Below, one piece after another: positions 36,951 through 49,904 of a stretch of DNA of 64,000 nt. Position 1 is the stretch's first letter. The number at the start of each line of letters is the position of its first letter. The translations under genes were made by a program, and so were the position numbers. The notes under the pieces are model-generated. The model saw only the letters and a program-made list of their open reading frames with translations. It searched no databases and was not told where the DNA came from. The stretch spans positions 39,898,964-39,962,963 of the forward strand of contig NC_049901.1 in assembly GCF_001411555.2 (NCBI RefSeq), given 5' to 3'. This DNA is from Juglans regia. Lineage: Eukaryota; Streptophyta; Magnoliopsida; Fagales; Juglandaceae.

Positions 36951-38570
36951 CGTGTTTTGCGGTCTGGGCAACACCACACAACTGGGCATGATCCGGTTCT
37001 TGTTGAAATGGAGAATGGGGGGCTCGGAGGCTGTGATAGTTCCGATGCTTAAGTTAGTGATTGGGAAAGAATGAAAGAGAGACATATTCAGTCAAGGCGA
37101 ATAAGAGCTGAAGTATTCAAGAGTGATAACCCCTTCCTTGGCTATGGGAGGGGGTATTTATACCTGGCTGTAGGGTTGAGCAAAAATTCAAAAACTGACT
37201 CCGCCTCCGACTCCACATCGACTCTGCTCCGACTTCGACTTATCGGAGTCGGAGTTGGAGTCATAGTCGAAGTTTTTCTAACCAAAAAAGTCGGAGTCGA
37301 AGGTGACGATATACTAACTTCGACTCCGATATTGTACATATTTTATAAAAATATATGTATTTTTTATATATTAATCATATATTTTATATAAATATAACTT
37401 ATAAAGTTAATTAAATTCAATAATATACTAATATGAGAAAATTATTATAAAATAATGAGAAATTCTATTTGCAGTCCTCAAGTGGGGACTGGATGTGTAG
37501 GCACATTATTAAATGAGAGAAAACATCATTTTAGGAGGGATAATTTTATAATTTTAAAAAATTTTAAAGTTAAAATAGCCTAGACTTGCATTGCATTTGG
37601 GGACTGCACCTAGCATTGCTCTAAAATAATATGTTTATACTATAATAGAAATAGACTAAATTTACTAATAATAGTTTAGTATATATAAACATTGTACTAT
37701 TAACTATTACTACCATGCAACACTAATATATAATAACAACTAATGTATAAACACTATATAATAACATGTAATACTAATTATATCATAATTAATGTATAAT
37801 AACATTTAATACTAATGTGTTGTGTATAAACACAAATATATAAATTTATAATAACATGTAATACTAATATATAATAACTAAAGTATAATAGCATGTATTA
37901 GTAATGTCAAACCAAAATTTTAAATGTGCTAAGAAAAAAAGTCGAATAAAAAAACACAAATCCGACTCCGTTTTGACAAGTCGGAGTCAAAATCAGATCG
38001 GAGGCTATGTGAATTAGAGTCGGAGTTAGAGGTAGGGCACTCCAACTCCGACATTGTCGGTGCTCAACCCTACCTGGCTAAGTTGGTCCCCGAGGTGGAG
38101 ATAATGGGTGTGCAGTTCCGTACGAGGGTAGGGTGTCCTGCCACATCCCTACCGCATTACAGACTTGTCAGATCTGATTGCGACTGTCACTGACACCTCA
38201 TGAGAAACTTCGTGGCATGCCGAGCCCTGGGATGCATTAAATGTGATGTGGCTCCCCGCCCTAGCGTGCCCACATATATCTCATTAATGCGACGCGGTCC
38301 TGGTCAGGCACGTCCACCTCTCTAACCTATCTGGACTCCAGGACTCAGGGACAGGAGATGTCCCTGAGTGTCGGTCAATAATGGTGTCAGACTGTCTTGC
38401 CTTCAATCCTATTGTTAGCGTGCTTTGCCCGCTTGCTCCCTTTCTTGGGTTGATTGGGCTCAGCACGGGCCTTGTCCTCGGGCAATGCAGCCCCGGCCTT
38501 CTCCCCTGGATGCCATCCTGGGAATTACTTCTCTCACAAAATGATAAGTTCACAAGTGAAATATAATAAA
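36951..38570. mobile_element. LTR-type debris split by a hAT insertion
   Basis: Outside the hAT element (37171-38072) the sequence is GC-richer and runs on across the insertion site, from GTATTTATACCTGGCT into CTGGCTAAGTTGG. It has GGTCTGGGCAACACC-like wording and no coding frame with a domain, which suits an old LTR or leader. Borders are undefined. Confidence 0.4.
37171..38072. mobile_element. Complete non-autonomous hAT-type element, 902 bp
   Basis: Perfect 12-bp TIRs TAGGGTTGAGCA and TGCTCAACCCTA. The flanks CCTGGCTG (37163-37170) and CCTGGCTA (38073-38080) are an 8-bp target duplication with one difference. Subterminal regions carry TCCGAC/GTCGGAG words; the core is AT-rich with ACTAATATATAATAAC-type repeats. 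No transposase. Same family style as 14947-15508. Confidence 0.88.
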
Positions 38571-38915
38571 TAGTTTCCAATCATCTAATACCACATCATG
38601 AGATGATGAGAGGATGATGATAATTTAGATTATGAGTATAATTATTCAAAAGGAAAATGCTAAGTTACCCTTTGAGCTTGCCCCTCTCATGGTGAATAAT
38701 TCATTTTTTTTAATCATCCAGTTACAGTAATATAGATTATTATTTAGTAAGAATTTATTCATCGTCCAATTGCAGTATTTTGCAAATGATCATCTTGATT
38801 ACAAGTTTGGATGGACCTGAACTAACATCAATGGCTGCCATGTTAACGTAAGTAATTTTAATTTTTAAATCTACAAACAATTTATGCATCCCTTCGCCTT
38901 CGGGGACTCATTTCT

Positions 38916-39730
38916 ACGCGGCTCAGTCACTAACTCTGGCCTACAGCTATAGCATTAGCGTTTCTCCTACATTGTCCAAAGAGAAGTGCAAAAGAAGAAA
39001 TATCGATCTTCAGGGAATTAACGTTTCTACCTTCTTTCTTTAAGCCCTAAGCTTTTAGCAAAACATATAATATGGATCGGCTACCATGTTTGATGATCTT
39101 TGCCATCGCTCCCACAAGATAATTTGCATTTGCTTTTTGGAATAGACTTTGCAGTTTTACGACTCGATCGTTCTTCATGATGTTTTTGACAGGTTCTTTT
39201 GTAGGGAATATCGAAAGCGGATGGATGATGCAGAAGATAAAGCATTCGATAAAATTCGACTGCGTAAGTTCATCAATTAGTGGCAAACGATTTTAATGGA
39301 GACTCTTCTCAAAACATGGTTCTGTATCCGATCCAAAACATAGTACGTTAAAGTTTTAAACTCAGATATCTAAGCCTTGTTATAGTCAAAATGATACGTA
39401 CTGTTCGTTAAACTCATGGATTAGTTTAAAAAAAAAAGGGTTAAACGTTAACTAGCATGAAAAAGCATAAATGATAATTGGTTCTACAACAAGTGGCGCA
39501 CATTGACATGTAAATAGCATAACTCGTAATTTTTTTTATTGAGAGGTGTCACAAAAATAAATTTACAAACTTATGTGGCTAGTTATGATACGCTAGATCT
39601 ACTTTACACTAAAAAAAGTTTCGCAATCTAATGTATCAAGCAGGCTATATCAATTTGTGTCCTTATTTTTGTGAGATCTTTTTATAAACCAAACATTCCC
39701 ATCCATTTATGCAACTTTATGCTTTGGAAG
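38916..39730 (+). repeat. Segmental duplication, module 1, copy A
   Basis: Aligns end to end with 53105-53909 at high identity with few small indels, from ACGCG(G/A)CTCAGTCACTAAC to CTTTATGCTTTGGAAG. It holds the copy A version of a small two-exon gene candidate. Confidence 0.93.
39072..39280 (+). pseudogene. Small two-exon gene candidate, copy A, donor site lost
   Basis: Exon 1 would be 39072-39118 (MDRLPCLMIFAIAPT and part of the next codon) and exon 2 39193-39280 (FFCREYRKRMDDAEDKAFD, then KIRLRKFIN and stop), 44 residues if spliced. The donor reads AAG|AT instead of AAG|GT, so normal splicing of this copy is probably lost. Exon 2 keeps the same frame as the copy in unit B although the two differ by a 3-base indel. 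No family recognised. See the copy at 53261-53460. Confidence 0.45.
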
Positions 39731-39739
39731 TTGAGGACT

Positions 39740-42250
39740 ATAAGCGCGGAACGATGCAAATAGAAGAGCCTATAAAAGGGAAATGCAACGAGGAAAGCAC
39801 GGAAATCATAATAGCCAGGTACAATCAACGAAAAATAATTTTATTGATTGCTGAAAGCTACAAAGAACAAATTATATCATAAAACCGCAAAGCTACAAGG
39901 AAAAAATTACATCATAAAGCCGCAAAGCTACAAGGAACAAATCACATCGTAAAGCAGCAGAACTACAGGGAACAAGTCGCAACAAGTTCTAGTGTCCGAC
40001 CTTAAACCTAGAACATAAAATGGTCAGGGATAATCTAAAAGGACCAGGAGTCCGCACTGTTCTTAGACCCATCTGAAACAGGATAAACTGAAAATCTACA
40101 ACGACGACGAAGATACCGCCAAGAATTAGAATATCTTGGAGTTGATTTCTACGTTGAGAGCTGCTTACCGGACGAAAGTCATTCACCACTACAACCAAGC
40201 CCGAACAAATTATGCTTCCGAGTAAGCATCAAGCTATGGAGAATGGCTTTAAAGTCGAGTCCTGTAAGCAAAAGGGAAAGAATGAGTGAGACACAATAAA
40301 TAAAAGGAAAAGAACAAGAACAGGGGTTCAAGACCCCCACAATGGAGGATGGGCAGTTCCACCACATGTAATCATCCAGGATGGAACTGCCATGACCAGC
40401 AGCAACTTGAGAACAGCCAGAGGACCCGTCGTCCACTAGGGTGTGAAGATTTCGTCGAAGTCATGAAAGATAGAAGAAAAAGTAAAGGAACTTCGGAATA
40501 AAAGCGAAGAAAGACAAAGGAATTAAGAGCTTAAGCAGCAGAGCAAGAATCACATAATGAAGGAGAAAAGACAGAGTGGGTATAATGGGTTTCCCAACGT
40601 GAAAGAGGGTCCATATATAGGCGGGGTTGACGTTTGACCTACTGAGGCACCATAACTCCACGTATCACCATGTGTCCCCCCAAAGAATCAGAATCCCTCG
40701 ATTATCGCAATCGCTGCAAAGTGTATCTGCTGGTACAATATGCAGAGTTAATGTTTGCACTACACGAACTCATGATGCAAAAATTGAAGGGGAATCATTC
40801 AACGCAAAACGTAACTGACTCCACTATTGCCACGTGGGAGTAAAATGTACGGTCGCTCGGCACACAGTGAAGAGGGTTGGGAGATCCAACAAAACGAAGG
40901 GTTAAGGAATGAAGAGAGAATTCCCCTCAGACCCCGCTCGAGAGGAATTGACAGGGTAATTATAAGGGATTTTTCCCACTGACTTAGAGCCCACTGGGCC
41001 TCAACCTAATACTCGGCCTAAGTGCCCCTAAGTCTGCGTAGGGGACGGAACATCTGCCAGGAAGAGGCGTCGAACGGTCAATAGGACGGATCAGCCTAGT
41101 CTTTGGCTGCTTTCAGAACCCAGAGACTTGCATAGAGCGTAGCGAAAAATGCGGAGGAAAGAGGCCAATATTAAAAACATGAACAAAAGGCTAAGCGGCT
41201 AGCGGCGTCGGAAGGGTTAAACCGGATGCCAGCGAGGTGGGTTGAGAATCTTGGAACCCAGTCGTGGGCTGTGGCCGCCTAAATAATAATAATAATAATA
41301 GAATATAATAAAGAAAGCCCAGCTGAGCATGGTCGTTCAAAACAGCAAAGCACAGTGCGATTAAAAGCAAGCACGGCACAGCCGGCTAGCGGGGTGGGTA
41401 GGAGCCCTACGAACCCCTTCATCATAATTCTCCAAACCAGCCACCAATGCAAAAAAGATACAAAGAAATGACATAAAGAACAAGGTATGTTTACTAATCA
41501 ATATATATATGCAAGTCGTTGGGTTGCCACGCTGGTGGGAATATCGACAAGCACAAGCCTCTGAAGGTACTTTTGGTGAAAGATCTCAAACGTAGCTTCA
41601 GACTCTCCATAAGGAATGCCCGTATTGATCTACGGCCCTCGACGACCCCACGTCCCCACTCTTCGTCACGAAATCTTGGGAACCACTTTAGCTGCCTTTG
41701 TAAGGAGAGGGTGACATCTTAAAGACTTTGGTTCAGTTGCTCCAACCGCTCATTCTCCTCTCGTGCTCGGGATAAGTCATCCCGAAGATTTTGGTTAAGC
41801 TGCTCCAATTGCGATTTCTCCTCCTACGACTTATGCTAGTGTTTCTGCAACGCTCTGACTTTTTTTCCTTTTTGCGCTCGTCCGCCAGGTCGAGCGCCTC
41901 CTCTCCAGCTCATGCCTCAACAGTTCCTTCTCCTCCCTTTCACCACGAGCCTGATCCAAATTCTCCTGAACAACTGCCTCCTGATCATCCACAATGAAAG
42001 CTGCAAACTGGGAAGTACCCTGGCGACCAAAAGGAAAGGCTAGAAATAAAAGAAGAGAAAAGAGAGAGCGGAAAAGAAGGAGAAGGCGGGAAAGAAACTG
42101 TCAAACTTCATGGAAAAAGCTAGACAAGCACTCAACGACCCAATCAATAGCCTCATCTCGGCTCCCCTTCATGGCCAGCCGGGACATAGGTCGCCCTTTC
42201 AAAGCTGCAGTCTTTTCTCCCTTTTGCAGGCCCGTTTTTTAATACTTGAG
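39740..42250. mobile_element. LTR-retrotransposon debris replacing part of unit A
   Basis: GC-richer than its surroundings and without counterpart in unit B. It contains a 35-bp tandem repeat (39854-39990), TATATAGGCGGGG-like and GGAACTGCCATGACC-like LTR wording, an (AAT)n at 41281-41300 and a decayed coding piece on the minus strand at about 41700-42020. That piece reads LEQLNQNLRDDLSRAREENE, followed by another LEQLNQSL, with stops and shifts. It suggests the coiled-coil gag-like or accessory frame of a large Gypsy-type element. No polymerase domain remains. Confidence 0.5.
39854..39990. repeat. 35-bp tandem repeat, about four copies
   Basis: AAAGCTACAA(A/G)GAACAAAT or a close variant starts at 39854, 39889, 39924 and (degenerate) 39959, an exact 35-bp period. 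Confidence 0.9.
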
Positions 42251-42473
42251 TTGTCAGAGCTTGACTCAAAAGTGTACAAAATACGACATTAACAAGGAAT
42301 TTCCATCGATCCTTTATCACTTCACTAGATCATATATATCACGATCTACATTCTAATCAAAGCATTATTTGATCAACATTCTTCTCGGATTGATCATCTT
42401 TCCTTTGATAATAAAAAAATTACTTAGCAGTTTGAAACTCAATATATTATAGCAAGTTAATTAGCAGACAGAG

Positions 42474-43253
42474 AGTGCAGATCGATATTGGTAGTTTCTT
42501 TGAATTAGTAATTTATTTATTTGTGATTGATGAAGAAAAACTTAAAGGTGTTTTCCCTAATTTAATATAAAACTATATATAGGTAACTATTATGAAAGGA
42601 AAATCTATATATGTCATGATGAAAGATTAATTATCAAAGATTAATTAAGATCAGACAATTTCATGAAATATTTGTGGTTTATAACATTCATTTCTCCCTA
42701 TATTGATGACTGAAATCTTCACCTCCAGCACTGCACACAGTATTATGTACAAAGAACTTCAAATTTTCGTGGAAATTCTAATTTAGCCTAAGTGACACTC
42801 TTTTCAGTGAGACTCAAATCACGTTTGGGTCTATACTTTAAAATGACTAATTAATTATTTAATTGAAATTTTTTAAATTTATTATAAGAGCAAGAATTTC
42901 TTCAATTTAGATATTTAATTTAACTAAGAATTATATTTTATTTTCTCTCACATATTTTGTTTTTACCATGAGAATGACTTTTATTACATTAATTTACCTT
43001 TCTATTGGTCAATAATCAGCCTACTTGTGATGGATCCAGCTGGCCATAAATTATAAATATCAAGTTGTGAAATTACACCTGGTGGGCCCATTGACCTCGT
43101 GAAGATACCCAGAACAAGTCCTCCATTTTCTTCCTACCGCGTTCTGAGATTCATAGAGGAAATTGCTGAGGGGACTCAGTCGCTTCTACCTATATATATA
43201 TATAAGAAAAAGAACAAGGATTGACAAGCATCCCGAGGTTGTTCCATCTTCGG

Positions 43254-43291
<38 letters not shown>

Positions 43292-43843
43292 AGAAGATCG
43301 ATCGAGATCATCATGTATGATCAGCTATCGTACGTGTCTGATGTTTGCAAGTTCTTGCCCAAGGTTTGCAGCTAGCTTCTCATGCATGTAATATTTCCTT
43401 TTGGCTTTAAATCCCTTTATTCATTTGGAAATAAATAAATTTTCTTCGTTTTTTTTGGGATGATCACAGGTTTGTTTTGCATGGGATGAAGGTGGATGAA
43501 TTAATATTGGTGTCGACGATGCTGATAAAGGGCAATAATTGTCGGAGACTGATCACAGTTGCAAACAAAACATGCATTGACCATGTCCGAACAACATTGG
43601 TAAAGTGTCGAACCCATGCATGCAAAACAAGGTTAAGCCTAATTAATTTTCATAATATTAATGATATATTAATTATGGTTATGCACTCATCATATTAGAA
43701 AAATCCTTTGCGCTCTAGTCTTGATTTGAGATGGCATCGAACATTTTGGCATTACACCCAACATGCATGTTTCTCTTCCTTTTGTCTATACTCTTTTATG
43801 GGCCAGGGCCTTTCATAATTAATTAGAAAATTTTCATTTGGAC
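42474..43843 (+). repeat. Segmental duplication, module 2, copy A
   Basis: Matches 59416-61774 once the 716-bp hAT element and some AT-rich spacer of copy B are set aside. Starts at AGTGCAGATCGATATTGG and runs into the shared left end of a hAT-type element. Confidence 0.9.
43039..43698 (+). pseudogene. Broken copy A of the unit-B gene at 60927
   Basis: Relative to copy B, exon 1 has lost 23 bases between GATGGATCCAG and CTGGCC and one A in GTGAAATTACA, so the frame stops after about eight codons (near 43039-43066). The downstream exons are still open: the one after a (CT)n tract at 43255-43288 (ISYRTCLMFASSC) and the one from 43471 (FVLHGMKVDELILVSTMLIK). No intact protein can come from this copy in its original frame. 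Family unrecognised. Confidence 0.7.
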
Positions 43844-45075
43844 AAGGGGTTTAAATCGGTTTAGTCCAGTCCGGGAATGTCACACCCGGGCCCAATCTTA
43901 GCCTAGGCCCATAGAGAAGCTCTATTGCTAAGTAAAACCGTTCTATTTATGAGTTGTGTGTGCACTCTTATTTTATTTATTTATTTATTATTACTATTAT
44001 TTTATCTTCTTCATTATTATTTTTATTATTTAGTTTTTCTTCCTATCTTCTCTTCCCCACCAGACGGTTTCCTCGACAGTTTTCCTAACCCGTTACCCAT
44101 GTACTAATTTTTCTCAACAACTGCTCTCACTCATCATTTTATTTCCCTCTCCCATGCGCCTTCGATGCCATTTTGAAATATTCTCACATAAACTTTACCT
44201 TGTAAATGCTCTTTCTCTTATCTTCTCCTTCAATTGATTTTTCTTTATCCACTAGTCACATCCCGTTTCAAACGTGCACCCACTTCGACAACTTCCATTG
44301 TTGCACGACTTCCACACCCACCACATTACTACGCCGCTACTAAGCTGTATCTTTGCCACCAACATACAAGCAGAGGACCACCGCCTCACACCTCCGGCAG
44401 ACAGTCTTCCAGTGCATGCACCGCCACATGCAAGCCTCCTCCTCCTCCTCTGTTTTTCTACACTGAAACAGAGCAATGTCACCCCACTACAAGAAAAATA
44501 GGTATTTTGACCATTCTTTTGCAACGAAATTGACTATTTGTGACAAAATAGATTTATTTTTGCTGAAAATAGTTATTTCGCTGGAAATAACTAGTCGCAA
44601 ATAAGCAGTTTTCTTGTAGTGGGGCCCCAAACTTAGGAGCAAGCTGCCACACGTCTCCTCCTCCATAAACCACCTTCCACCTCCAGACCATGCAGGACGC
44701 ACGACAGAAGCAACTAGTCGCGCCTAGTTGTAGCACCATGGGATACAACCCCCATGGCCCAGCCTCTCCGTGACCTTAAACGGGAACTAGCCCCACACAC
44801 ACGTCAGCCCCTGCACGATCACCCACCACTCTCAAGCAGCTTCGTAGGCAGTATAAGACATCAGAGGACAAGCCTCCACATTCGGACGTTGCTCTGGGTG
44901 ACTATATAAATTATAACATGATTTATAATTTATTATTAATTGATAGTATATATTATTTAATATTTCATATAGTCAATAATAATAAATTAGATAAAAATTA
45001 CATCATTAGCTTATATAATTACTATATAAAATTAATATATTAAATTATTAAAAATATTTTAAATATATATAGTTC
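43844..45075. mobile_element. Split hAT-type element with foreign insertion
   Basis: The left end (AAGGGGTTTAAATCGG, GTCCAGTCCGGG) sits at the same target as the element at 61775 in unit B. After about 34 bases it is interrupted by about 1 kb of unrelated GC-richer DNA (43878-44910) that includes a CACTA mini-element. The AT-rich core returns at 44915-45075 and aligns with 62265-62432. The right end is missing; it joins directly to the chitinase pseudogene at GGTCTGG|TCC. Confidence 0.7.
44485..44621. mobile_element. CACTA-type mini-element, copy 2
   Basis: TIRs CACTACAAGAAAA and TTTTCTTGTAGTG are perfect. Inside are GTGACAAAATAGA and CTAGTCGCAAATAAGCAGT, as in the copy at 24008. 137 bp, non-coding. 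Flanking CCC and GGG extend the inverted symmetry instead of showing a 3-bp direct duplication. Confidence 0.85.
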
Positions 45076-45153
45076 GGTCTGGTCCACCCTCAAGTATGTC
45101 ACAATACCTCTTATAGAACCCAATGCGATCCTCCACCTTAGAATTCCACCCTT

Positions 45154-48100
45154 TACCATGATAACCATAGAATTCAAACCACCGAGATTTCCTTGGCTTC
45201 TCCCTTATCTTATCTCCCAAATCAGTTACGATTGAATGATACAAATAAACACTTATCTACTCTAAGAGATAACTCTTGACTGTATTTAAATTTATGTTAT
45301 TATGTATCCTTGTATTTCAAAACTTCTTCTGAAATTGTATATAAATGAGAACAGTCACACGGTTTATGGCATTAAGGCCAATACCATTTTACAGAGTTTT
45401 ACAGAGTATCACAGCCATTGGCATACGCCTAATTTCAATCGATCATCTCCTTCTCACCTATGGCCTCCTCTTCTTTCGCTTCCTCCAATGTTACTTTTGC
45501 TCCTCCAAACATTGGTCATCTGGTATTGATCAAACTGAGTGACTCAAACTATCTCATATGGCCATCTCAGATTGTGCCAGTGCTGAAAAGTCATGACTTG
45601 ATGGGTTTCGTGGATGGTTCTGAGCCGTGTCCATCAAAGTCTCTTGATGGTTCTCTTAATCCAGAATATATTCTCTAGAATAAGAGAGATCAGTGTGTGT
45701 TAAGTTGGATCAATGCCACTTTGTCTGACAAGGTGCTAGCCTCTATCTATGGCATCATATCTGCTCGAGAGGTGTGGAGTTCTCTGGCAAACAAGTTTGC
45801 CTCTCAATCCAGAACCCGTGTACACCACCTAAAGCGAAAGCTGTAGACTCTTCATCAAGGGTCAATGAAGTGCATTGATTTTCTTGAAAAAGCGAAGTTG
45901 GTGTCAGATGAATTAGTTGCATTTGGTAAGCCACTTGAGGATGATGACTTAATGTCTTATATCGTGAGTGGTCTCAACCCCTCCTTTAATCCTTTTATAA
46001 CTTCTCTGTCCTTTGCTACTAGAAACAAGAATGTTTCTTTTGAAAATTTTCAAACCGAGCTCTTGTCATATGAGCTATTATTGGAAAACCAGAATACTGC
46101 TATACCACCTGAGACTAATAATTTTGCATTCTTCACTCCCAAATCCAACCAACAGCAGTACAACCGCAAACTCAAAAACCCAAATAAACCATATTCACAT
46201 CCTTCATATTCACAAAATCCTCGTCCTCAATATTCACCAAAACCCTCTGGTTTACCTTCCTCAACTCAGCCAAATCAGCAGCAGCACTCATTTTCCACTC
46301 CCAAGTCACCTTGTCAAATATTGAGGCATTAGATTGCTTTCACATAATGGATTATGCATATCAGAGTCGTCATCCACCAACCCAGGTAGCTGCTATGGTG
46401 GCACATAGCAATGCTGAGCAAGAGGAAGAGAAATGGTTTGCTGACAGTGGAGCTAATCAACACATTACTGCCAATCTGGAGCATCTCACTCTGCAACAAC
46501 CATACACAGGACAAGAAAATGTAGTTGTTGGTAATGGCCAAGGTTTGAGTATTGCACATACTGGTACTGCTATTTTTCATACGTCTGAAGCTAAATTAAA
46601 CCTCAAACGTGTCCTCCATTGTCCTCAAGCTTCTACCAATTTGCTTTCCATCAATCAATTCTGTCTTGATAATCATTACTTCTTTATTCTATCTAGTACT
46701 CATTATTTTGTCAAGGACATACAAACGGGGATGATACTACTGGAAGGCAGGAGTGAAGGGGGTCTCTATCCAATCCATTTGCAGTCAATGCCTATCAATA
46801 AATCACATGCTTTGGCAGCCGTAGTAGGAATTAAAACCCCAGTTTCAGTTTGGCATCTAGATTAGGATATGCATCTCTTCCCATTGTATCTCAGTTATTA
46901 AATAAACATTCCTTACCTGTTGAAGGATCAGTGAATAAAATGCACTTTTGTGAACCTTGCCAACTTGGCAAAGGTAAACAACTTCCTTTCAAACCTTCTA
47001 CTCGTGTTTCTTTCTTTCCTTTGCAATTAATTCATACCGATGTATGGTCTTGTTCTATCAAATATCTCAATGGATGCAAGTATTATGTTATATTCATTGA
47101 TGACTTTTCACGATTCTCATGGCTTTATCCTCTCCAAAATAAATATGATGTATATGCTTGTTTTGTTAAATTCAAAATGCTAGTTGAAAACCAATTTTCC
47201 TGCGAAATTAAACAATTACAATCGGATGGAGGTGGAGAATACATGTCCAACCAATTTTAATCATTTCTTTCCTCCAATGGAATCCAACATCGCCTTACTT
47301 GTCCTCATACACCCCCAACAAAATGGGATTACTGAACGCAAACACCATCATGTGGTGGAAATGGGACTGTCTCTGTTAGCTCAGTCACTTTTGCCCACTA
47401 AATTATGGGTTGATGCCTTTTTAGCATCCATTTTTCTCATTAAGAGACTGCCAACACCTACTCTTGATAATCAAACACCATATCTTAAACTATTTGGCAA
47501 GCATCCTGATTATACCTCCCTACGCACCTTTGGTTGTGCTTGTTTTCCATTATTGTGACCATTTGCAACTCACAAATTGATGTTCATATCCAAACGTTGC
47601 ATATTTCTGGGTTATAGTTCCCATAAAAATGGATATAGATGCTTGGATCTTGTCACTCAAAAAGTGCTAATCTCACGGCATGTTATGTTTAATGAGAATA
47701 CATTTCCTGCTAAGGATGGATTGCAGTCCTCTGAACCTCTTCCAATGGTCTTCTCTCAAGGTACGTTTTTACCTTCTCCTTCTTTTTCTTTATCTACTTC
47801 TAATTTACCACATTTATCTCCAACCATTTCAGATTCACCTGATTCTCCTCTAGAATCCTTACCTGCCCCTACTTCTCCTAATATTTCCACTCTACCTGCC
47901 CCTACTTCTCCTACTTCTCCTAATACTTCTCCCACACCTAGTCCAACTCCTATCCTCTCTATACCCGAAGTTTCCTCTTCTTCCAATCAATCTCATCACC
48001 CCATGACAACTCGCTCCCAAACAGGTAACCTCAAGTCTCGCACATTTTCAAACTTTAAACTCTATTCCACCAAATATCCTCTCCAAGCTTTATCCAGTAA

Positions 48101-49904
48101 TGTGACTCCACATGAACCAAACTCTTACCGACAAGATGCTTTATTATGTGAATGGTGTGCTGCTATGAGAGAGGAATATGATGCTTTATTGGCTAATGAG
48201 ACATGGAAGCTATGTCTTAGACCTGTTGATCATAATGTGGTAGGAAATAAGTGGGTGTATAAAGTCAAACAAACACCCACAGGTGAGGTTGACAGACTCA
48301 AAGCAAGATTAGTAGCTTTGGGATTTGCTCAAGAAGAAGGTATTGACTTTACTGAGACTTTTAGTCCAGTAATTAAGCCTTCTACTGTACGGGTGCCTCT
48401 TACACTTTCTGTTCAATTTGATTGGAAAATTAGACAGCTTGATGTATCTAACGCTTTTCTTCATGGGATCTTGCTAGAGGATGTATATATGGAGCAACCT
48501 AAGGGGTTTGTTAATTCAAATTTTCCAGATTATGTTTGCAAACTGACCAAGTCACTTTGTGGCCTCAAACAAGCACCTCGTGCTTGGTTTATGCGTCTAT
48601 CTCAAACTCTACTTGAATTCGGTTTTCTATCCTCACCAATGGATGCCTCCTTATTTGTCTATCATAAGGGCAATATTCATCTATTTATCCTCATCTATGT
48701 AGATGATATCCTTGTTACAAGTACAGATCCTTCTCTCATTCAGTCTCTAATCAAGAAGCTGCAGACCGAGTTCAAGATGAAAGACCATGGTCCTTTAGGC
48801 TATTTTCTCGGCATCCAAGCAAGTCGTGACTCTTTTGGACTACATCTTCGACAGTACAAGTATATTGGGGATCTTCTTCATCAAACCAAGATGGCTGGGG
48901 CCAAACCTGCTTCCTCTCCTTGTACCACAGGCCTTAAATTATCCGTTCATGTTGGTGAGCCACTCACTACCTCTCAAATTACATAATATCGACAAACTGT
49001 GGGAGCTCTCCAATATTGCACCTTGACTAGACTTGATATAGCATTTTCTGTCAACCAATTATGTCAACATATGCATTGTCCTAATTCTGTTCATTGGACA
49101 GCAGCAAAACTTGTCTTACGATACTTAAAAGGCACCATTGATCTGGGATTGTGGTACACTAAGGGTGAGCAAACTCTTCAGGCCTTTTGTGATTCAGACT
49201 GGGCTGGTAATCCCAATGATCGAAGATCAACTACCGGGTATGGTGTTTTCTTTGGCTCTTGCTTAATCTTGTGGACTGCCAAGAAACAATCTGTGGTAGC
49301 TCGTTCTAGCACTGAAGCAGAATATAAGGCATTAACTATTACTACTGCTGAGCTGTATTTGCTTCGTATGCTCCTTAAAGAACTTCATATTTCTTTGCCT
49401 ACAGCTCCTACTATTTGGTGTGATAACAATGGTGCTCTTGCTCTTGCTTCTTATCATGTGTTTCATGCTCGCACTAAACATATTGAAGTTGATTTTCACT
49501 TCATCCGTGAGAAAGTTGCTAATCGAGATATTTCCCTTCAGTTTATTGGTTCTTATGATCAAACTGCTTATATAATTACAAAGGGACTAAGTTTAGCTCC
49601 GTTTTGTCTGCTTCGTGACTAGCTAATGGTAGTTTCTCTCCCCATTAGCTTGCGGGGGGATGATAAACACATAATTCAAACCATCGAGATTTCCTTGGCT
49701 TCTCCCTTATTCCTAGATCAGTTACGATTGAATGATACAAATAAACACTTATCTACTCTAAGAGATAACTTTTGACTGTATTTAAATTTCTGTTATTATG
49801 TATCCTTGTATTTTAAAACTTCTTTTGAAATTGTATATAAATGAGAATAGTCACACGGTTTATGGCATTGAGGCCAATACCATTTTATAGAGTTTTACAT
49901 ACCA
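45154..49904 (+). mobile_element. Ty1-Copia retrotransposon, structurally complete, coding decayed
   Basis: The element is 45159-49899 (4741 bp) with target duplication TACCA at 45154-45158 and 49900-49904. LTRs are 45159-45403 (245 bp) and 49661-49899 (239 bp), each TGATAA...TTTTACA. A degenerate primer-binding site (TATCACAGCC) follows the 5' LTR, and a purine tract (GCGGGGGGA) precedes the 3' LTR. By eye the LTRs differ at more than a dozen positions plus a small indel, so this is not a recent insertion. It lies antisense to the chitinase exon it interrupts. Confidence 0.95.
45460..49620 (+). pseudogene. Copia polyprotein remnant (gag, protease, integrase, RT, RNase H)
   Basis: Domains appear in Copia order on the plus strand. 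Gag starts near 45460 (MASSSFASSN) with stops near 45676 and 45844. The zinc-knuckle region near 46315 is damaged by a deletion or shift. Then protease (WFADSGANQHI, 46434), GAG-pre-integrase and integrase (CQLGKGKQLPF, IHTDVWS, FIDDFSRFSWL; a shift near 46860 and a stop after GGEYMSNQF near 47258), reverse transcriptase (QLDVSNAFLHG, then the catalytic YVDDILVTS near 48697), and RNase H (FCDSDWAGNPNDRRSTTGY, then SSTEAEYKAL) to about 49620. At least six stops or shifts are visible, so it is not autonomous. Shown as seen; no repaired reading is given. Confidence 0.93.

Noticed and set aside
37071..37391. 106-codon frame across the left end of the 37171 element
   Set aside because: Half is LTR-like debris and half is transposon array; no domain and no conserved counterpart.
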